The position numbers were made by a program, and so were the translations under genes. From Capitulum mitella (lineage: Eukaryota; Arthropoda; Thecostraca; Pollicipedomorpha; Pollicipedidae): DNA of 64,000 nt. This document shows positions 33,247 to 45,600 of this stretch, piece after piece; the first letter of the stretch is position 1; each line of letters begins with the position of its first letter. The stretch covers positions 6,815,393 through 6,879,392 of the forward strand of contig CP099851.1 in assembly GCA_030062745.1 (NCBI GenBank). Direction: 5' to 3'. The notes beneath the pieces are model-generated. The model was not told the origin of the DNA. It did no database searches and saw only the letters and a list, made by a program, of their open reading frames with translations.

Positions 33247-34515
33247 TTAGTCCTATTCCCGGAGAGCTAGACAGTATGGTTGATTCCCGGCAGGGGGGGG
33301 CGGGCTTCCCCCCGGCAGGGGGGTTGATTTGGCCTCCCCTGAGATCTCGAGAACTACACAACTGATTTCATCGCAATAAACGGCAATCGTTTTGCCATGA
33401 CGTAAACTAAACGTAAAAAACTGCCATGACTACATTTTTTAAAAAGAAATTTCAAGAATTTTGAAGAGGTGGACACAGAGGGGGGGGGGGCAAAAAGGCA
33501 AAACGGGTAGTATTTTTGACTTCTTATAACTCCGTTGTGTCTGGACCGATTTTAATGAAATTGGCGTGAATCGAGATATCATAAATGAGACTTTCACCTT
33601 TGGTACACGTATTTCAAATTTTGAGAGAATTCACAGGCGTTCACAGGGTTTCAAAAATAGGATTAGTTTTTTTCAAACACTGAAGGAACAAAAGAGTTAA
33701 AAAAACTCTTTTTGGCTTCTGCTAGCCATGTTATGCTGAAGAAGTACAAACTGTATTACAATGTTTGTATAATCTTAGCATAGGCAGTGTCAGGGACATG
33801 AAAAAGGGGAAACTGTCATGTCACGGTCACATGTTCTTCAGACCAACTTATGACCTTTGACCTTAAATGACCTACAGTGACCTTGGTGTCACCTGGAATG
33901 ATCTCCTGTGCACTTAATATTATGCAAAAACGTTTCCAATCATTTCAGTTCACTCCATTTCAAAAATTCCATTTTACGGCTATTGCGATATGGGGTACGC
34001 GCACTGACATTTTAGGTCATAGCTTCGTTACCCGACCTGATATCAAGATGAAACTTGGTAAAGAAGCAAAGGGCACCCTTCTACGTCATATACTCTTGGA
34101 TTTCAGGTCTGGCATTTGAAAAAGCAGTGCGAAAATTATTACTGTAAGACCAAATTTTGATTTTGATCTTGACCTGACCTCGTAAAGTGATTTCAGACGA
34201 ATAAAATTGCATTTGTATGTTGCCCAGCTATTTTCCTATACATCCATATAAAGTTTTGAGTTCTATCTTAGAAACACTGTTTTTGGCAGTCGTTTTCCTT
34301 TTACCCTCAACCGGGCCAAAAATGGCCTGAGGTGCCTCCTAAAAACGTTGCCTGGCTCCGCCCGTGAGCAAAGTAGAAATTTGAAATTCTGTCGCATTAC
34401 GTGGAAATAATAGGAGAAGTCAGCAAGGTTTGTGAAGCTGCGTCAAAAACCCTGGAATTGGCAAGCAAAAAACCCGAGGGGGCGAATTCAGACCCCACAC
34501 CGGGAATGGGGTTAA
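33247..34515 (+). mobile_element. TTAA-flanked MITE, family B copy B3
   Basis: It runs from TTAGTCCTATTCCCGG to GGGAATGGGGTTAA. It has the GAGCTAGACAGTATGG signature (two differences from the family), a G-rich hairpin, and the perfect DR1 nuclear-receptor-type site TGACCTTTGACCT at 33851-33863. Confidence 0.85.
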
Positions 34516-35435
34516 CACCTCACCGCCCGCGGACCGACCTCCAGAGTGCTTTTGCACAAAGTATCGATTGATCCGTGACGTCACATGCCAAGAGTCCGAG
34601 GACTTTTCACGAAGTGCTCTGTATTGAGTCATTGGCGCCAGTAAACCAGGAGAGCTCGCATAAGATTTATGCAGTCTCAACAAAACGCCTCGACAACAAA
34701 ACGTCTCGAATCAGCAGCGAACATTACATTTCATTTGTTATGACTCCATAGTTCGTATAGAACTACTAAGTCGGTTATCTGATAATCATTAGTTCCTTGC
34801 AACATTCCTTTCCGCTCTAGGCGGAGTTTTCATCCCTTTTGTGGGTACTAGAGCGTTCATCAGGATGAACCCGGCATAGTCTTAAGAATACCATATCGGT
34901 AAGAATCAAACAGAAATTGCTACCGAACGTTCCCACATTTTAAGGAAAATGAGGAAATACAGAACAGCAACGCTGTTACTGCACATTCTGAGTACTGGTT
35001 ACTGCGTTCCTGGCCTCATAATTGCGCCTTGACCTCATTATGCACCTTCCAAAGTTGAATCAAAACTTCACCCTTGTTTGGCCATTGATCAGTCGTAACT
35101 AATCCAATTCGCCAACGACTCCTGCGCACTGTTGTTGCGCGTTGGATTTCACTTGAAATCGATGTCGGGAGTGGGGCGAAGAAGCGGACGAAGCGAACAG
35201 CTAATCACCGATGCGTAATGCTTATGCAGTTTTTGACGATTCCTGCTTATGCTTACTGGTATTTCTTAGAAGAATTAGTCATGAAAACGCGTTCAGCGAC
35301 ATTTTTTTCTGAGAAACCGATTCCAGGATGGAACACTCATTTTAAACGGTTCCTCCAGAGGGTACGAAATCTTATGGGAAGTCGAGTATTGTAGTGCTGC
35401 ATTAAATTCCACACAAGTGGAAGACGACTCGGTCT
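34516..35435. other. Unassigned stretch
   Basis: No gene or clear repeat is seen here. Confidence 0.4.
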
Positions 35436-35439
35436 GCTC

Positions 35440-36060
35440 TGCCGCGGCTCATGTTGCACACAGTCATGCAATGGGCCCGAACCTTGGCACGTGATGCCAC
35501 GTCGGGGCGGTACATCTTCGGAACGAACAGGCGGGGTAATCAGTTTCAACAGAGCGGGAAGGTACGAGACTGCAATGCCGGACACACCGGGCCGCCGTCA
35601 AATGTGGAGCAGTCGTCGCTGGCAACATTGACCCGGCACGGCCAGCATAAAGCCCTGGCATTCCCCTGTCGCGTCCGTGCGCTGCAGGGAAGCATAACGG
35701 GGCCCCGGTGACCCCGCCGCCCCGGCGTAACGCCGTAAACCTCGCCGATGGGCCGCCGACGGCCGGCGGTACGGCCGCGCCGGCTCGTCACGTCACGTCA
35801 CCGCCCTCGGCTCACCCCTCATTGGACCGGACGGCCGTCAGGCCGACCCCCACCCCACCCGGCCTCCATAGAGACGGCCGGCACACGGAACTGAGGAATG
35901 GGTACACGGGGGGCCGGCGACACACTCCCCCGACCAGCTGCCGTCGGGAGCACCATGTGCTCCCTCCGGGGAGTTGTCCGGCCAGGTTAGTGTTCCGCGT
36001 GACCCGGCTCTTGTCTCGAGCCGTCCGGCCGAGGTAGGTGCTCTGCGCGTGCTGATGCCC
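35440..36060. promoter_or_regulatory. CpG-dense block, possible regulatory region
   Basis: CG dinucleotides and GC content rise sharply against the flanks. The block contains CACGTCACGTCACC (overlapping CRE-like ACGTCA sites) near 35788. Open frames on both strands have no recognisable domain. It lies about 3.5 kb upstream of the proposed K2P start codon and could be an upstream promoter or non-coding first exon. This is inference from composition only. Confidence 0.25.
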
Positions 36061-36064
36061 GTTT

Positions 36065-37335
36065 TGGAATCGATCCGACGTGACAGGTGTTCACCGTGCT
36101 CCTAAGGCTCACTCTGGCAAGAAAACCGTTCCCCATGTAGTGCGATCTGCAGTCGTGACTCCACTGCCTTAACACCACTTTAAAACGATGGTTTCCGTTT
36201 GAAATCCATGTGGGAGGCCGATTCGTCCAGCCCCCTGACACGTGCAGATCTGTTTAACTCGTCTGAACGAAGCAGAACTCAACGAAAGCTAGGGAGCTGG
36301 ATTCACTTCTCATGCACGTGGCAATAACAACAGAATATTAGCGACGCTTTCAGCAGAGCGAAAAATGGTAAACGACCGGTTTTCGTCCTTCGGCATACGA
36401 TGTCGCAAGTGCTGACTGCCTCTGACATGAGCCTTTTGGCATTTAGTTGGTCTCAAGGCATGTTGGGAAACGATTTTTAGAACAGTGGCGGATTCGTGGT
36501 CGAGAGCGTAGATGTGTGTGTTGGGGGGGGGGCTCAGTCATCCACAGACTTTGGAGACATTCATCTCTGATCTCTAACTGACTTGCTCAGCCAATTTCAA
36601 TACCCATACCAAAAACGACGATTGCGTACTAATGGAAGCATCGATGGTGGGCCTAGGAAACCAAAACTTATGGTGAATGTAGTCTAGTGAGTGCCAATGT
36701 CGTATTCATAAAAAACGGATCTGCTGCTCTCATAGTCTTGTTTCTCTCCTCATTCTTCTGGATCTGCTCCTGCCAATGTATGCATAAGGGCCTCTAGTAT
36801 ATGCACTGTCCATAAATGGCATTGCTAGGTTGAATTCAGTGATGTAAAACATTGCATATGTGGGTCAAAATCTGGGCCTCTCAAATTAGTACGCAAGGCC
36901 ATGCGTTTGATTTTGATTTGTTCTCTCTACAACACACGTCAACATCTAGTCTTGCGGCACTTTATGGTACAAAAACGTTGCTTTGTGAATCATTACATTG
37001 TTTCAGCGCACACAGTCCACGCATGCATGACCTTGCATTATCCCTTGATATCACCTGCATCCGCCCTTGACATTATCCAAAGATTTTTAAAACTATATGG
37101 ATGTTTGGATATTATAAATGTCATGCATTGAAATCATAGTGTGACCCAACATTGGCTTACAGCACCGTTTTCTGCGGGAGCGACCGTGTGTCTAAACCGG
37201 CCGCAGAATGGCTGGACCAAATTATAGAGTTGTTATGTTTGGTTATCAAAATATCAAAAAGTCATCAAATTTTGGCGCGATAACTTTGACTTCGGCAAAG
37301 CCACGAGAGAGGGACGAATCGGCGCACCGTATCGA
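36065..37335. other. Unassigned stretch
   Basis: No convincing gene. The open frames at 36852-37131 overlap each other and lack motifs. There is a G run at 36522-36531. Confidence 0.4.
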
Positions 37336-37339
37336 AAAA

Positions 37340-38150
37340 GTTAAATGACGAAGTATTTATGGATTTCAACATTCCCTTTGTTTTCCCAGCACAACGTCCG
37401 AATGTAAAATCCTGCGGTGTTTGGTGATCTTCCTATGGTGTTTTTCCTCAAAATCGGCGATGAGTCATTTGGAATCGATAGAAAATGACAAAGCTGGACC
37501 TCAAAGTAGTTAATGATACCATCCTTAAAAAGTCCCAAGATTGCATAGCTCGCAAGCAAACGAGCTAGCGCGAATAAAGTTCCGCCATTGGTGTATACCG
37601 GCAGTGACTGATTATCATTACTTTTTTTACTTGAGCATGGCAAACCAGAACGCCAACCACTGGCATCACGAAACACAAACTGGTAAGGCTTATTTCGCCA
37701 AAATGACGGAACACCGAAATCAGTGCCTCTCAATCTCATGCCGCGTTCGGCGCCGGCGACCTCAGCGCAGTGTCGCGGAGAGTTGCAGTATGCATGTTCC
37801 AGCCGAAATACTAAACAAAACGGAACTTAGAGGTGTATTGGCGTCTGCAGACACATCTCTGTCCGTTGGCACCTTTACTTAATATTTGTTTATCACAGCC
37901 ATTGAGATCCAGGGCTTTTGTCCGGTCCATGTAGCGAGCCATAAGAAGAAATATAATGGGCGTACATTGCATAAATATTCCGCAAAAGTTAACAATGCCC
38001 CAAGCTGAAAATTGTACTGGCTATCAGCAATCCAACATTGTACCAATTTTTATCGTGCGAACAATTCTTCGCGAGTTAAAGAGGGGGGAGCGGGAGGCGG
38101 TGACAACCGCCCAGTCTGGCGTGCATGGCGCCGACTGCCAGTCGGGCTCG
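37340..38150 (+). mobile_element. Old, partial family A copy A6
   Basis: Family A blocks recur in order: AAAATCGGCGATGA near 37450, GCGAATAAAGTTCCGCCA near 37572, AGATCCAGGGC near 37905, and TTTTATCGTGCGAACAATTCTTCGCGAG in two parts near 38045. These are followed by a degraded G-rich end and CAGTCTGGCGTGCATGG. No intact TTAA ends remain. Confidence 0.6.
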
Positions 38151-38525
38151 GAACAAGGAAAAATACGAAAAAACTGGCTTTGGTGCAGTGCATGTTGTAG
38201 AAAGAAAACAACGAAGAGAGTCGCGCTTACAAATTTTCGGCCCTTGGCCATCGTCAGAAGTTAAGGTATTGGATAGAGAAACGGTAAGGAGGAAGGTAAC
38301 GGGTGTCTCCTGAAATTTGACGCAAACTTTATTCCTGTCAAGACACTTTGTAAGGTGATGCTGCGGAGGACGGTGATCTATCTATGCCCATTCGCGGAAT
38401 AAAATTTTTCCTTTCAGCATCCTTGGTCTCAGACGGACTGTCGCATTTGTCAGTGGTGTAGAATCTTCGTGTCCTTGGAAACCCTGGTCTGACTGGCCCA
38501 CGATGGAAGCTCAAATCGCTTTGCT

Positions 38526-38551
38526 AGATTATTATTATTATTATTATTATT
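38526..38551. repeat. ATT microsatellite
   Basis: About eight uninterrupted ATT units. Confidence 0.9.
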
Positions 38552-38905
38552 TTGCCCCAGGTTCCACATATGCTGCACCGAGGTCAGCCCTTCGTCCCTT
38601 TTTCACCGTCTGTCGTCTACGAACGACTGGTGCATGTTTGGTCAAGACAAACTGAACAATGAGACATAATAATATCCTGCATTCAAGAGGGCATCCACGA
38701 ATTAGAAGACTCAGAACAAACCAAACAGCCAAGCAGAGTCATATTTTACATTCAAGATGCTTTCCGCGAATTAATAATGATCGCTTTCAAAGCATGCGGA
38801 ATACGCCACAAATTATCGCATGATTTCCTTACTCACTCGGGGAATCACCTTCAGGACCCCGCGCCAGCTGCCCTCTGACAATGGGCTGGCGCTCCCACGT
38901 CGCTG

Positions 38906-38929
38906 ATTGGGCGGCTGGGTCTTACGTCA
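38906..38929 (+). promoter_or_regulatory. Candidate proximal promoter boxes of the K2P gene
   Basis: An inverted CCAAT box fused to a GC box (ATTGGGCGG, 38906-38914) is followed by a full CRE-like TTACGTCA (38922-38929). This lies about 550 bp upstream of the proposed start codon in a locally GC-rich segment. No TATA box is evident. The assignment is based on motif spacing alone. Confidence 0.3.
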
Positions 38930-39478
38930 CGCGTGTTACACCAATAGCTTGATAGATCGGACACCGCTCACGGGCTACGGGAAGGCATCACGAATGGCCG
39001 AATGGAGCAAAAGTACGTTACCATGTCTTGTGTGGTCATCAGGAGCGCTTTGTAGGGTGACCATCTCAAACCAGTAAAGATGAAGGCTATCGGAAGCCTT
39101 CGAATGTTTGTTGACTGTCGAGACAGACAGTATGATATTGTGCGCTTGCTGTACGACTCGAATTTTCAATTCCATCGCACTACGCCACATTAAGGGCTGA
39201 CTTCATGACTGATTCTGGGCGTAACACCATGAACGACATGACTTCATGGAAGGCACTGAACATCGCCGACTGAGACAACTGGCACCCGGCCGAAGCGGGC
39301 TGTGAACTCTGGCAGCCGAAATTAAATTTCTAAGCTCCTGAATAATCCTGAAATGGCATGCAAACGTGCGTCCGCCATCGGTGACGAAAAGTGAGCAAAG
39401 TCTACAGTTTCAGGTACCGAAAGCTCTGAGTGACGCCGGCGCCGACCGACCCAGAGCGCTGCCCCCAGTACCGACGCC

Positions 39479-39622
39479 ATGAACCTCAAGGAGAAGAAGT
39501 CGGAGGCCGCCCCGGCTGCGGTGAGGAAAACTCGCTGTTCGGAACATGTCGTGTCGGACGCTTCAGCGCGGCCGTCACGGTTCCAACACCGCGAACGACA
39601 GATGGAGAAATACTCTACACAG
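39479..39622 (+). CDS. K2P exon 1 (N-terminal cytoplasmic segment)
   Basis: It starts MNLKEKKSEAAPA and is charged, without domains. It ends CACAG|GTTAAA in phase 0, which fits exon 2. An alternative donor at 39520 (GCG|GTGAGG) is also phase 0 and would shorten the N-terminus by 34 residues. No homology supports this exon, only the open frame, donor and phase. Confidence 0.5.
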
Positions 39623-42600
39623 GTTAAAATGCAGAATGCCAGTGCACAGCTACTAACCAACGATATGCTGCAGGAGGGGGAAGGAAGGGGGTAGACGCTC
39701 TGCGTTTTGTTGTGCCGTATACTCCCTGGCCAAACCTCGCAACGTCGTGAAGTTTTTAGTAGCCCATGGTACATCCACTTAACACATTTAGGTAAAAAAT
39801 CATGAAGGGTATTCAAGGTAATGTAAAAATAACCTAACAACGACAATGAAACTGATTTTGGCTCTTTCGGGTTCGCTTAATCTTCATCGATACTCTGGCG
39901 CTGCGAAATGACAGATAGCAAGCTTTTGAAAGGGTATGTTCCATCGTGGTCGACTTTTCATAAATCGACTTGGTTGGTCTCAAAAATCTTGCTGATAACA
40001 TTTTCAGTACTCATTTTGTGAAAATATATGCAGAAACTTCAGGAAAAGTAGTTCATCAGAGAAATTATATTCCGTAGTCATCCGCCAGTATGGCGCAATA
40101 CGGACTCGCATATGTTGGTGACGTCACACAGCGCCGAATCTGTCACGAACGAATAGGCCACTCGGGGACATTGTGGAAAATCACTTTGAACCACGGTAAA
40201 TGTAGAATCTTCGGACGTAATACATATCACAAAACGGTCTCTAAGGCCACGGGCTGGAACCTGGCTAACTCAGTGCAAAACTTGTAAGGTGGAACATTCG
40301 TTTAGTGTAATGAGATGCGGTCTTTGATCTCACACAAGGATGAGACAAAAGACACAAGCATTTTTTCGGTTATGGTGTCATTGTTTTGAATTTCTAGAAC
40401 GCATTGTGCAGATTTAGTCACACACAGATAAAGCACACATGACAATAGCAAATGCCAGTAGTGTTGCGGTTAGTAAGTACTAGAAGTAGCAATAGTTGTA
40501 GTCAGCTCAACGCAGAGCCGGCGTTGATCGAGCGCAGCCGAGTCACCCAGCAGCCGGAGCAGCTGGAGCAGCTGGTTACCGGCCGGCTGGAACTAGAACA
40601 GCCGGTTACCGGCAGGCTGCGTCACCTAGCCGGAACTTGTGGTGGAAGAACACCTACAACTGCAGCCAGCCCGTCAGCAGCCAAAACATAAAACCACTTC
40701 TGATAGCAGCTCGAATATTCCCTTTCGCTAGTATTCAGATGCGTTTGATGAGTTTTGTGCATTTTCCACTAAAGTAAGCATGCTTTAGAACTAATATGGA
40801 TAACTTCTTAGTATTACATGGCCCGGCTGGACATCTACCGCCGGGCCATGTTTTGTGTATCTTATTTTGGACATGCACCGCCGGGCCATGTTGACGCGTG
40901 TTTTGTTAGATACACGTGCATTGGTATCTTATGAACACAATTACGCTTATTTTGGCCTAATCCGCTTTACGCGCAAAAATGGCTTTCCTGAAATCGATGA
41001 AACGTTCCAATTCAGCGTGACCTGCCACTCTCTCGGTAATGGTGGAGTCCAAAAAAGGGAATCGTGCTGTTTAGAACAATAGATCACGCCTTGAACCAGC
41101 CAGATCCGTCCATCGGCTACGGATTTCTTGGGCGGAGCGCCTGACGACACTCCCGCAAGGTGCAAGGTGCCGACATACCCCAGCAAGTGACAGGTTCAAA
41201 CATATGTCATCGTACTGGTTCAGTTCTTCGCGTCGACGATATACTGGTTTAGTTTGCATACTCCGCGTTTCCCGTGCTATTATCTGACCAAGCGACTAAA
41301 AGCGATGACCTCCCTTCCATTGTTTTGGTTCAGGGAGCGCGGTCGGAGCCGAAACCACTCCACGTCAAGCTTCTGAAATTCTTCTTCGGCCACGTGGGGA
41401 TGTTTATATTGGTCTCGGCCATCGCCGCACTCGGTAAGATACTGTCGTAGCTGTTGTTTTATATGTTGCATAATTGTGCCATGACAATGCTTCTGTGTTT
41501 CACCAGCGTACAGGCCGAAATTCCTACCTTTCTGTGTACTTAGTGGGACTGCATTGAATATTAATGCCGGAATAAAAAAATCCAGTAAGTTACCTAGCTG
41601 AAACCAACGTCCAAAAAGTACCTAATTCCATCGTTTCTAAACAAATCAAACCTTCACGCCATAATTTTATTGTTCAGAGACCTGCTCACACCTGCAAACG
41701 ACTCAGAATCGAATGATAATCCATTCCAATTCTCAAACCCTTTTCGTCAATGGGATCCAGAATCGATTCACTATTTGGTAATTGCGAATCATAATCAGAC
41801 CTAAAACCAGTTTTTTTTGGGGGGGGACCAGCAGTTGTAATCGAATCGATTCTAAAAAATGCTCGGTACCTATCCTCTGAATTGCTTCTCAAATGCTGAT
41901 TTAGTCCAGTGCATGTTTTATTTTCGTAATAAATGAGACCATTCATCGTCAACGTTTGTAAGAACAGCCATGATGCCCACCAGCACTGAAAGCAGCTCTA
42001 AATGCAAATAGGAAACGAAAATTCCAGTTATGATGCAATGAAAATGAACTTTTCCTTTAATTGTTGTCACATGCACATTCTGCATCTTTACCGAATTCCC
42101 ATGCCAGATATTAATTTTGCCAAAGCAAATACAGGTCTCCACAAGAGTCATGGTAGGTATTAGGGTCCTTGTAGTAAACCGGACATTGCACCGGCATTTA
42201 CGGCGCTAATGTGATGTGATTTGAGTAGCAAACTGCCGCAACGTAGCAGTGCCCGTAATGACTTCAAACATTTGTGTCATATTCTAATTTCATGCAGAAA
42301 AACTCGAAAAACCATATTTACGCTCGGTTGGTGGGGCCGTTGGGCACGTTTCCTGGTTCCGCCACTGTGCTAACTCTCTCGGCTGTCAGAGCGATAAGAT
42401 CGATTGCGATGTAAATGTGGTGCTGGGTAGAGGCTATGAAGAGGCAACGCGTCTTGATCACGTGACATGTTCCACCGGAGGGCTATGAGGACGTCGTGGA
42501 AACTGACCGGGCATTATCCGACCCGCAGGCCCTTCCAAACAAGTAGTTTTCAGCTGACTGGATGTGGACATTTGACCCGAGCAATGACGGCTGAGTGATT

Positions 42601-45600
42601 TCTGAGCAGTAGCTTTGGAAATGACTTACACACGAATGAAATGTTCATATTGTGTACAGAAGAAGTTTTTATGATAGTAATATGGTGAATGCCATTGCCA
42701 TTGCAGATGAATGAAACGAGGTTAAACGAACAAAAACTGCATTTATTTACATGCGAGCATTTAGCTCGTCCGAATATCTTCAGCCACACATACCCACACA
42801 TTGACAGGGGCAAAACTGTGTATCCCCTTTGGGGGGTACGGCCCCAAAATGTTCAGCTAACCCGCAATGTTGAGCTGCCCCCTCACAATGCTGGACTGGG
42901 TCCCCTCACGACGAGCAACGTGGCCCCCATTCCTCTGTCAGTTCCCAATGATAAGAGCATAACCCTCGCCGGACAAGGGGGTAGATGCCACCCCAAAGCA
43001 GTATTTCCGGGACCACGGCAAAACGGTGCACAACGGTGCCGTGAAAATCGGCATAGCTGACGATACACTCATTGAGATTATTTTGAAAAAAATGGCCCCA
43101 GGTCGCCTCAGAAAACCGAGCAATGTTGTCATGACCGCAGGTTTGCAGAGAGATTTTTGCCCCAAATGCAGTTTTTGCTGTTTTTTTTTAGGAGGGGGGC
43201 AATAGGTATGCATAAACGGCAGATGATAGAAATGAAAACGGTTCAGCATGGCAGTCTTCATGCAAACAGGCCATTTAAGAAAGGTCAATGGCCTCTTCAG
43301 GGTCAGGCGAGATCAAAAACCTGAAATGACCTTTTGACCTCAGAACCTTCCTATACTAATTTCTGGCGAGACGATTTTAGGCGTATTTGGCCCCAAATGT
43401 GTCGTTTTTGATTGGGGAAAATCGATTTATAGTTGCAAAGCAAAAAGTTTGACCTGACCTACGAGGTCAATGGCTGGCCTAAAGGGGTAGAAAAAGGCAT
43501 CATTAGATTCGTTGGGCATACGGTTATCAATAATTTCTCTTTTTTTTCTCCCGAGGCGCTAGCTCAATTTCGGGCCAAATGGCCAAGGGGTGTCTGCCCC
43601 CTCATCGTCATCGGTGCCAGTGGAAATCCCTCCCGTCCGGCGAGGGTTAAACAAGCGTACGCATTAGTGTTGTGGATGTTGGAAAACATGGATATTCACC
43701 CCTACCCATATCGGACATTGCTAGTCAATGATAAAATGACTATAAAAGACCAAATGGTAGGTCAGCTATCCGATTCCGGTCCCATGAGCCCGAGATGACC
43801 AGTCGGTGCGTAACTTTGGGCATCACTAGTACGGACCCGCTCATGTCACCGACGTCTTCGATTGGATGGCTTCACACAGCTGCAACTTTTGGGTTTGAAA
43901 TGTTCGAGCAGATTACCAGTGGTTAATGGTTTGTACATGTTTTTGCATATGCACTGTAGCTTTCTCGGGTCCCCTCGGTCGCAACGCGTCCCGATATGAG
44001 TGATGTTTTTTGGAAACGGTTTCTGCGAAGTCAACAGCGATCGTAGTAACATTCTCCAAAAACTTAGCTATCGTATACAACGTAAAAACAACTGACAAAA
44101 CAGCAGACACCCGACATGAGATAATCAATACGAATGGTTGGAAAAATGCAACCTGACCAGCGGCGAGCGAAGCCTAAGTTTACTGCCTCGTAGCCATTAT
44201 GATAAGAGCTGCTCCCTCTAGACCAGCGCCTCTGAGCGGAGGGAGCACCAGTAGCGCCACCGCGCGGCCGCCCAACAGCGACGATAGTCAAAGCCCTTTC
44301 AGATGAACAACTAGCACAATAACCGCTATGAGTAATCAACGACGTCCTGAAAAAATTATTGCCACGTATGCAGGCGAATAGTGCTTGAACATAGCGAACG
44401 TAGGTGAACAAAATGATGACTAATGATGAAGGCGACGGTAACGGAGCAATGAGAAACCGGACTAAAGAAAGCAGCAGAAAAGTAAACTATAGCACCCTAG
44501 TTTGTTTTAATCAAGCCCAAAGAAACTGCATCGCAGCCATCTTCTAGGCAAGCACCAATAAAGACGAAAGAACTTGATTCCGCCAAACCATGAATACACC
44601 GACAAACAGGGTTTCTTATCGAAAGGTGATCCGAAATGCCCGATGAACACTTAAATGCCGCATGAAGACAAGTCTGTTTGCCCGAACGGGCACAAACCGC
44701 AACAACGTCCTGCTCCCCAACCACATCAAAAAGAGTGGCCGGCCGGCTTCCGTGGCCAAGAACCGGTTCGGTCACGTGAGCGAGCGAGCCGGGCAGGGGA
44801 GCAGTCAGAGCCAGAGCCGTGACGCCCGGGCGGCCAGCGGCGGCAACATGCATCATTTCGACGAAACGAATGAAACAGGTGACCACGTAGTACTTTAGTG
44901 AAATAAGCATACAGTGGTAGCATGGTGGTATGACCGCATGGTGGTATGACCGTGGTATGGTATGACCGCAGGCACGTAGGAGCGTTTCATAAAAGGACAG
45001 AGGAGGCAGCGGTCAAGTTATTATTTTTTTTGACCGGAGGCCAAGAGGCAGAGGGTGACTGAGATCGACAAAAATGTCCCTTTTGATATAGCGTTAATAT
45101 GTATTTGGTATAGTTAAAATAGTGATCATTCTTTAGAATAGCAACGGTGTAAAATGCTCTTACGGGGGAGAACCTGAAATGAGGCTTGGTTCTGAAAGGC
45201 CTTCACGCTGGAAATCTCCGGCAGGATTCCAGTGGACTGACGAAATCCATCACCACCCCAGACCTCGTCTGTCGCGGATTACCAATTTTTGCATACCTCA
45301 AATTGTTATCAAGTACGTCGTCAAAAACAAAGATAAAAAACCGGAAAACAGGCGTGCATTTTTGGAGATATGGCCCTATAAAGTCAACCGTAGCACGGCA
45401 AAACCAGACAATCACCACTCCCCGCCACATGTTGCCAACGGCTGTATTAGATGATATACGAGCGATCTGAAGTTAAATGCCGTGTTCTGTTTCTAACCAT
45501 CGTGGACCACCCTTAAAATAGGGACAAGTCTGATTTTGGCATACTTTCGACCAACTTTAGTAATTACTCCGGAAGAAAAAGCTCGATCGGAAAATCGATC

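Noticed and set aside
43433-43798. 121-codon open frame
   Set aside because: It runs through the end of MITE D1 into flanking DNA, and no protein motif is seen.
44211-44247. TGCTCCCTC/GAGGGAGCA inverted repeat as a terminator or element end
   Set aside because: Only 9 bp, no flanking duplication and no gene next to it.
44497-44910. 137-codon minus-strand frame and a plus-strand exon-like GC patch
   Set aside because: No recognisable protein. A plus-strand exon here would need a length divisible by three to fit the K2P gene, and exons 2 and 3 already join perfectly.
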